In this document: piece by piece, positions 58,421 through 64,000 of the stretch
How positions within the stretch are numbered: position 1 is the first letter of the stretch
Layout of the letters: each line of letters starts with the position of its first letter
DNA from: Diogma glabrata
Taxonomy: Eukaryota; Arthropoda; Insecta; Diptera; Cylindrotomidae
Assembly (NCBI GenBank): GCA_963693315.1
Contig: OY856186.1
Coordinates: forward strand, 71,914,128-71,978,127
Direction of reading: 5' to 3'
Length of the DNA stretch: 64,000 bases
Program-made: the position numbers and the translations under genes
Notes under the pieces: generated by a model
Databases searched by the model: none
Told to the model about the DNA's origin: nothing
Seen by the model: only the letters and a program-made list of their open reading frames with translations

Positions 58421-58639
58421 CAAAACATCCAAAATAGTATAGAGTATAATCACAAAAGAATTTTGAATAAACAAAATAGTTTGTAACTAAAAATAATACT
58501 CAGAAATTCAAGTTGTAATACAAAATAATTTTAATTTACTTACAAGCTACCCACCACCAATGATCCACACGTCTTATCACAGTGAACGTGCGATCGGGAA
58601 TGCCTAAAAGGTATTTAATAAAAATTGAAAAAAAAAAAA

Positions 58640-58735
58640 ACAAAAAAAAAATATGTACTCACCAGGGATTGAACTCACTACCTACTGCACATAAGTTGAG
58701 TACGATATCCACAACGCAATTTGAAACGTTAAGAA
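58640..58735 (-). other. tRNA-derived SINE-like sequence
   Basis: On the minus strand, GCGTTGTGGATATCGTACTC is followed by GAGTTCAATCCCTGG (58661-58675), a good B box, and then by a T run that could stop pol III. The A box is weak. It lies in the LINE between the retrocopy and the RT half, bordered by A runs at 58629-58650. Unrelated in detail to the fold-back modules. Confidence 0.5.
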
Positions 58736-58859
58736 ATGATAGATAGATTATTATTTTTTATTATTTTTAGCATTTCACTTTAAAGCATGACGGATCAGAC
58801 TAACATACTACCTGCGGAAAAATCTGAGTGTGGGGCGCCTAAGGAAGTTTTCACTTCAA

Positions 58860-59975
58860 AAAACTTAAAACTCCGTTTCTCCTGATTGACATAAAAAAAG
58901 CCTTTGACTACGTAAACCATCAAATACTGTTGACAAAACTTAGAAGACTCGGGATTTCACTAATAGAAAAAAAATTGTGCAAGTTAACAGAGATGAGAGC
59001 CAACAAAAATTGATAACTGCGGGTGTTCCTCAAGGGTCCTTTTGAGGTGCCCTACTTTTTCTCGTCTTTATTAATGATATATTCAGCTCAAACTTACAAG
59101 GAACGCTACAACTGTTTTTAGACGATGCAGTGTTAGTTTACGGTGAACTTTCATATTGCGACCTGCAGCAAGCTATGCAAAATGACTGTAAGGTACTGCA
59201 GAACTGGATGAGTGCCAACCAATGAATCATTAAAACAAAGAAGACAGAATTCATTGTGTTCTACCAGAGGAATTCGTCAATGGAACACATGATTAATCAT
59301 ATCGTTGTTGGTAGAATGTCAATCAGTTGTGTTAAGGAAGTGAGGTATATCGGTCTTATTCTTAACCAGAACTTAAATTGGGTAGCGTACATTGACACGT
59401 TGGCGAAAAGACTCTCCGGTCTGGCCGGTGTTCTGAAAAAGGTCAATTTTGCCCTTCCTAGTCACGAATTAAAATCGCTTTACTTCGCGTATTTCAATTC
59501 TATTCTTACATATCTAAATCCCATCTAGGGTGCAGCACCTTCCTATAAAATTCGTGAGCTTGAATTCATCCAGAACCGAGCTATCAAAAATTTATACAAC
59601 TTGAAATTTAGGACGCACACGGTCGAACTATATAAGGATAACATCTTACCAATTGCCGTAATGTTCAATTACGAAACACTGCTTATCATCTACAAAATAA
59701 TTAACAATTCAACTAAATCAGTATTCTATTTTACCACAAATGATCACTTTCATGATCACAGCACCCGTTCTGCGCCGTTATTTAGGCTAATATACGCTAG
59801 GACTAACCTAACGCAAAGCAGCATATTCAGCAAAGGTCTTATAATCTACAACTCATTGCCCGACCACATAAAGTCGCGTCACCACGATATCACACTTCAA
59901 AAAATTCACTCGAGCTCACCTCTTAAACATTTTCTGTACATCTCACTAAGTCTATGGATATATCCATATGTATAA
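58860..59975 (+). pseudogene. CR1/Jockey-group LINE: reverse transcriptase half
   Basis: Blocks in order: FLLIDIKKAFDYVNHQILLT with the first catalytic Asp, a GVPQGSF block near 59020, LFLVFINDIFSSNLQGT, LFLDDAVLVY near 59120 (catalytic pair intact, preceding Ala replaced), a WMSANQ.IIKTKKTEFIVFY stretch, then the open frames 59256-59528 and 59601-59975. The latter hold a YIGLILNQNLNW block and the C-terminal RSAPLFRLIYARTNLTQSS, then NSLPDHIKSRHHD. RT finger blocks before the first Asp are not visible, so either they were deleted or decayed around the SINE-like insertion. About five stops or frameshifts separate the pieces. Confidence 0.8.
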
Positions 59976-60148
59976 TATATTTTTCGTGCCGCATCCAGGA
60001 ATTCGACGTTCCAAACTTTGTTCAAGAAACTGGATCGTAAAATTTTAATTAATTTTGATACTTCACAATTTGTGAGTAACTAAATAAGAGTTTGACTCTT
60101 ACGCATAAACATGTTAGAGGAAACTTAGGTTTGAATAATTCCCAACAT

Positions 60149-60296
60149 TTCTTTGGGATTTTTTTGTATTAAATTTCTAGATATTACTATGTATGAATTC
60201 ATAGGATGAGATAAGATGTTGACGAAATATTATCTCATCCCATGAATTCATACATAGTAATGTCTAGAAATTTAATACAAAAAAATCCCAAAGAAA
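60149..60296. repeat. Near-perfect 148-bp palindrome related to fold-back termini
   Basis: The arms start TTTCTTTGGGATTTTTTTG and continue with TATTAAATTTCTAGATATTAC, then ATGTATGAATTCATAGGATGAGA, meeting at a GATGTTGACG centre. The same sequence forms the outer part of the 26-kb array units, so this is a stripped-down relative without the tRNA-like module. I found no clear target duplication. Confidence 0.8.
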
Positions 60297-60599
60297 AATA
60301 AAAAAACTAATGTTTTTTCAAAACATATATTTATTATAAATTGTTTATAATAAAAATAATAAATGTTTTTTCAATTAAATGTCCTTTTTATAAAACTCAA
60401 TAAATGTTTAATAAATCGCAAAAAATAATAAATTCCAAAGAATTTATAATTATATATCCAAAGAAAAGAAAATATTCACCGGTTCCTTTGTTTTATTTTT
60501 GATATCCCAAATTAATTAATTGTTCGCAAGAAATTTTACTCTTATCGTAATCGCAAATAAGATAGAAGTGATTTGCATTTTTCATTTGCATTTAATTTT

Positions 60600-60780
60600 G
60601 CATGCAATTAGGGAAACCTGAATACAGTCGGGGCGTGATCAGGTTCTGGTCAGTCTAGAAAGGGCAAGCCTTATCAGGGCAATCTGGTGTGGGCCTGTTC
60701 CGGGCCTGATTTACAATACCCTTTTAAGGTTAACCTTATTTGAATATATCAGGCCCTGATTGGTTTTTTCGTATTTGACC
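60600..60780. repeat. Cluster of YCAGGNCCTGATY-like motifs, left
   Basis: GATCAGG, ATCAGGGCAATC, GGGCCTGTTCCGGGCCTGAT and TCAGGCCCTGATTGG occur within 180 bp, far less AT-rich than their surroundings. A similar cluster lies at 63365-63560. Confidence 0.55.
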
Positions 60781-60805
60781 CCTAGCTGAAATTTCATTTG
60801 GTTAA

Positions 60806-60930
60806 AATTCACTAGAGTATTATCCATTTTAGAAATATATAGTTAAAATCGTTTCATGTATGTTTTAGTTATCGCTTCTCGGCTGAAAGACTAGAATAAT
60901 AGTGATTAAGGTGGTATTGATTGGTTAAGG
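60806..60930. repeat. Dispersed repeat shared with 25027-25140
   Basis: CACTAGAGTATTATCCATTT and the next 90 bp match at nearly every base. Here the copy is followed by a duplicated TTAAGGTGGTAT phrase. Confidence 0.75.
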
Positions 60931-60941
60931 TGGTATAATTT

Positions 60942-60970
60942 TTAGGGTTCCGTTTTTTATACGGAACACT
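60942..60970. repeat. AGGGTTCCG hairpin
   Basis: AGGGTTCCGT and ACGGAACACT form a hairpin with a short T-rich loop at the head of the tandem array that follows. Similar hairpins head some insect repeats. Confidence 0.5.
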
Positions 60971-61399
60971 ATTGGTGAGAGTAAAACGAGTTTTTCACAT
61001 TATATCGATTATCTCGTAAACTATAAATGCTATGGACTTAAAATTTGAGGTGCGTATAGAACTAATCTGCTCACATGAAATGACGGATACAAATAAAACT
61101 AAAGTGGTTTTCGTTTGGTTTACAGGGGTACGATGTGAGACCTATGAGAAAATATATTTTTTTATAGATTCAAGTAGGGTATCATATGAAAGGGCTTCAT
61201 TTCAGTATTCCTTAAAAATTTATTTTGGAATTTTACACCTTACCATTTTTTGTATAATTTGGAATAATGACGTTTTTGTCGTGTTTTCTTACCTCAATTA
61301 GCTCCGAACCTAACTGACCGAAAATTTTCAAATGTATTTGGAATGATAGGAAAATTAGTACGTTTTTAATAAAAAATATAACAAAGTGTCATATTCTCA

Positions 61400-62640
61400 T
61401 ACTTAGATTTATTAAGGGGGGGTAAGGAGGGGTAAAATCACTATTTAAAATGGGGTCAAGTGGGGTGTCATTTGCAAGAGGACTTTCTTTAGAAAACATA
61501 GCAATTTTTTTTAGAATTTTGCGATGCACAGTTTTTGAGTTATTTTCAAAAAAGTGCAACTTTCAGACCGTACCCCCCCCCCCCCCCCGTACGTTTTGAC
61601 ACTGAGTGACAGAAAAATTTGTAAAAATTCACAGAGTTAGGAAATTTGGTAAAATTTGTATGAAAATTATAGCGAGGTCTCAAATAATTATATTTCAGTG
61701 TGTTTAGGGGACCGGTGTAAAGAGGGTAAAAAAAAATTTTTTTTGACCCAAGCGAGTGGGATGTCATTTGAAAGAGCACTTAATTTAAAATTTGTTGCAA
61801 TTTTTTTTAGAATTTTGTGGTTTGTGGTACACAGTTTTTGAGTTATGGACAAAAAAGTGCAAAATCCAAACCGTTCCCCCCCCCCTACGTTTCGACGCTG
61901 ATTGACAGAAAAATTTGAAAAGATTCACAGAGCTAGGAAATTTAGTAAATTTTGTATGAAAATTATAGCGAGGTCTCAAATAATTATATTTCTGTGTGTT
62001 TAGGGGACCGGGGTAAGGAGGGTAAAAAAAAAATTAGAATTTTGCGGTGCACAGTTTTTGAGTTATGGACAAAAAAGTGCAAAATTCAGACCGTCCCACC
62101 CCCCCCTACGTTTCGACACTGATTGACAGAAAAATTTGAAAAAATTCACAGAGCTAGGAAATTCGGTAAATTTTGTATGAAAATTATAGAGAGGTCTCAA
62201 ATAATTATATTTCTGTGCGTTTAGGGGACCGGGCTAAAGAGGGTAAAAGAAAATCTGTTTGGACCCAAGCGAGTGAGATGTCATTTAAAAGAGCACCTAA
62301 TTTATAAATCATTGCAATTTTTTAGAATTTTGTGATGTAAAGTTTTGAGTTATTATCAAAAAAGTACAAATTCCAGATCGTTTCGCTCCCTACGTTTCGA
62401 CGATGATTGACAGAAAAATTTGAAAAAATTCGCAGAGACAGGATAATTTGTAAATTTTGAATGAAAATCATAGCAAAGTCTCAAATAACTATATTTCTGT
62501 GTGTTTAGGGGATGGGTGTGGGGAATGTGGGGAGAGTAAAAAACCACTTTTGACCCAAGCGAATGGGGTGTCATATGAAGGAGCACTTAATTTAAGAAAC
62601 ATTACAATTTTTTTAGAACTTGTCTGACTCTTTTTTATTG
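61400..62640. repeat. Tandem array of ~295 bp units
   Basis: Four to five units share a GGGTAAA start, a GACCCAAGCGAGTG(G/A)GATGTCAT phrase, a TTTTTGAGTTATGGACAAAA phrase, a C run before TACGTTTCGAC, and a TGAAAATTATAGCGAGGTCTC phrase. Starts near 61724, 62019, 62240 and 62535 give periods of 295, 221 and 295 bp; the short unit lacks about 75 bp. The C runs vary in length, up to 17. Confidence 0.85.
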
Positions 62641-62659
62641 TAATTTTTTAACTTTACTC

Positions 62660-63320
62660 TCAACGCATGGAGGGATCAGTTTTTATTAATTTGTTAATTT
62701 TTTTCTATTTTTTGATCCACGGGTGTGACAACCCCGCGTACTCTAGTCCCTGCTATTGACATATGAGTTAACGTGAGTTATCACATACCACTGGAAATAG
62801 CAGTGAGATATCACTAGCCAAGGTGATATCTTAGGGGTGCTGGCGGATGAACTGTATTCAGTCAACGGTAGCACTCTCAATCTTAGCTAATGAATATTCC
62901 TTGATGCTGGAACGCTGTAGCTTGCTCGAAGAAACGAGCCTTCATATACCTATATATCTGAGCTTTAATCATTGAAAAATATACTGCGTCCCATAATCAA
63001 GGATTATGCCATTAGCTGGACTATTGGCAAACCAATTTTAGTTTTGTTCCTGCAAAGTTTTAAAACAAATTTGCTTTTTATCTCTTATTTTATTTTTTTT
63101 CCCTATCCTATCACGAAATATTGGCCTATGTCATATTTTATATGTGATAGGATTTATGGTTTAGTTATCCATTATTTAACAAAAAAATATTAAAAAAAAC
63201 AGATTTGCGTCTATTAACATCCTTAGAACGCATGTTGTTGTGGGACCTTGGTCTTAAAAGGTTTTTATGTGTTGTTGTGACACATATTGTAATGCCTACT
63301 ACACATCACATTTTATTAAA
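62660..63320 (-). repeat. 0.67-kb dispersed repeat, copy 2
   Basis: This is the inverted counterpart of 18640-19300. The ATCCTATCAC/GTGATAGGAT pair, the GATATCAC palindromes and the CACGGGTGTGACAACCCCG end are all kept. It directly follows the 295-bp array. Confidence 0.75.
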
Positions 63321-63364
63321 AAAAAAAAAAAATTAATTTATGTATATAATATATAAATATATAT

Positions 63365-63560
63365 AAGGGTCTGATCCGATTATCCCAATCAGGGTCTGAT
63401 CCGATTATCCCAATCAGGGTCTAATCCGGTAATCCCAATCAGGACCTGATGGAGAAAAACCGTTAAACTCAAGATCAGGGCCCAATCAATCTGCCCTACC
63501 AATGCCTAATCCGGACTAGGGCAAACCTGATTAGGACCTTATTTGAGCCCTGACAAATGT
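63365..63560. repeat. 25-bp tandem repeats and CCTGAT motif cluster, right
   Basis: GGGTCTGATCCGATTATCCC plus AATCA is repeated three times with an exact 25-bp period (63367-63441), then grades into GGACCTGATGG, CAGGGCCCAATC and CTGATTAGGACC motifs like those at 60600-60780. Confidence 0.75.
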
Positions 63561-64000
63561 CTGCTCGGGTAGACCAGGCGGGCTGGATCCAAAACAATAA
63601 ACAACTGCGTTCACAAAATTTCAATATATGGTTGAATTAAGAATTTAGGAATTTGATGACCTTCACATGGTCAAAAAAATTCTCGATTAGAGATCATGAG
63701 CCAACTGTCATTGGTTAAGTCACAATTTCTGATCTTAATCCGTTATACACTAGCTGAATCCAAAATTTTCTGGGAAATTGTTCTTGGTACAGCATACTCC
63801 TCTCGTTCCTCTCGTTCCACTAATGAAGACATCCATAAAAACCGGACTCACAACTCCATTGTAAAATTTGCCAATTCGTATGGCATTTTGCTTACGAAAT
63901 GCCGCACAAACGTTTCCGAATTTCATCAACGATATTCTTGTGGCATCGAAGAACAACACAAATTTCATCTTCAGAATCAACTGTTCCATAAACTAAGTAA
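63561..64000. other. Unassigned right edge with one open frame
   Basis: A 79-codon frame on the minus strand (63750-63989) begins MEQLILKMKFVLFFDATRIS and has ordinary composition. I do not recognise it; it may continue beyond the window edge in another phase. Confidence 0.35.

Larger units (their letters stand above)
56448..58602 (-). mobile_element. Retrotransposed polyadenylated non-coding transcript
   Basis: This 2.15-kb insert splits the LINE. A 14-bp target duplication, CCTAAAAGGTATTT, lies at 56434-56447 and 58603-58616. On the minus strand the insert ends in a 20-base A run, preceded 3-12 bases upstream by overlapping AATAAA signals (plus-strand 56470-56479). These are the marks of LINE-driven retroposition of an mRNA-like RNA. 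The RNA would start CATTCCCGATCGCACG and has a GTAAGTAAAT splice-donor-like sequence about 60 bases in. I find no long frame and no transposon protein. Three successive tandem duplications (periods 240, 218 and ~191 bp) occupy 57020-58400. I do not recognise the source gene. Confidence 0.8.

Noticed and set aside
63365..63445. CRISPR or other spaced repeat array at the 25-bp repeats.
   Set aside because: The three copies are directly adjacent with no unique spacers.

Overview
The window looks like AT-rich intergenic or heterochromatic DNA from an insect, possibly a fly. I found no host protein-coding gene I can support, no rRNA, no canonical tRNA gene and no CRISPR array. The insect call rests on three things: the transposon families present (BEL/Pao, mariner, pogo-like, hAT, several non-LTR clades with and without RNase H, Helitron, Gypsy, a Crypton-like recombinase), a BEL/Pao primer binding site matching the 3' end of insect-type tRNA-Tyr, and the base composition. 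The species cannot be read from the sequence. Family and clade names come from motifs read by eye, without database searches.

Layout. 1-2868: an old Pao-type reverse transcriptase relic, split from downstream sequence by a 1.9 kb hAT element with an 8-bp target duplication. 2874-9982: a complete BEL/Pao retrotransposon with near-identical LTRs, a 5-bp target duplication, a tRNA-Tyr primer site and one uninterrupted 1728-residue Gag-Pol frame; it is the only intact gene here. 10-14.7 kb: a decayed non-LTR element split by a full-length but dead mariner. 16.2-17.3 kb: a fold-back element holding tRNA-like sequences. 18.6-21.3 kb: a 0.67 kb dispersed repeat, then a 1.8 kb pogo/Tigger-like element. 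21.4-24 kb: an unnamed repeat with a minisatellite tail, itself interrupted by a LINE 3' end. 26.7-29.4 kb: a 2.7 kb fold-back array of five ~550 bp units, each carrying the same kind of tRNA-like module. 30-32.3 kb: non-LTR relics. 34.4-36.3 kb: a minus-strand LINE interrupted by a long hairpin and a small inverted-repeat insert. 36.4-39.9 kb: a segment bounded by 25-bp inverted repeats and filled with LINE pieces, a duplicated RT fragment and a Helitron helicase relic. 40-51 kb: mostly featureless AT-rich DNA with a Gypsy RT relic, another copy of the unnamed repeat and a Crypton-like relic. 51-54 kb: two non-LTR relics, one with RNase H. 54-60 kb: a third copy of the unnamed repeat, then a LINE interrupted by a 2.15 kb polyadenylated non-coding retrocopy. 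60-64 kb: a small palindrome, a ~295 bp tandem array, a second copy of the 0.67 kb repeat and short GC-richer repeats.

The nesting gives relative ages. The BEL/Pao copy is among the youngest insertions, and almost every other coding relic is broken by stops and frameshifts. The most unusual items are the tRNA-like modules carried inside fold-back elements (16.2, 26.7 and 54.1 kb) and the retrotransposed non-coding transcript at 56.4-58.6 kb, which contains nine copies of a CCATTTT-core motif arranged in three successive tandem duplications.
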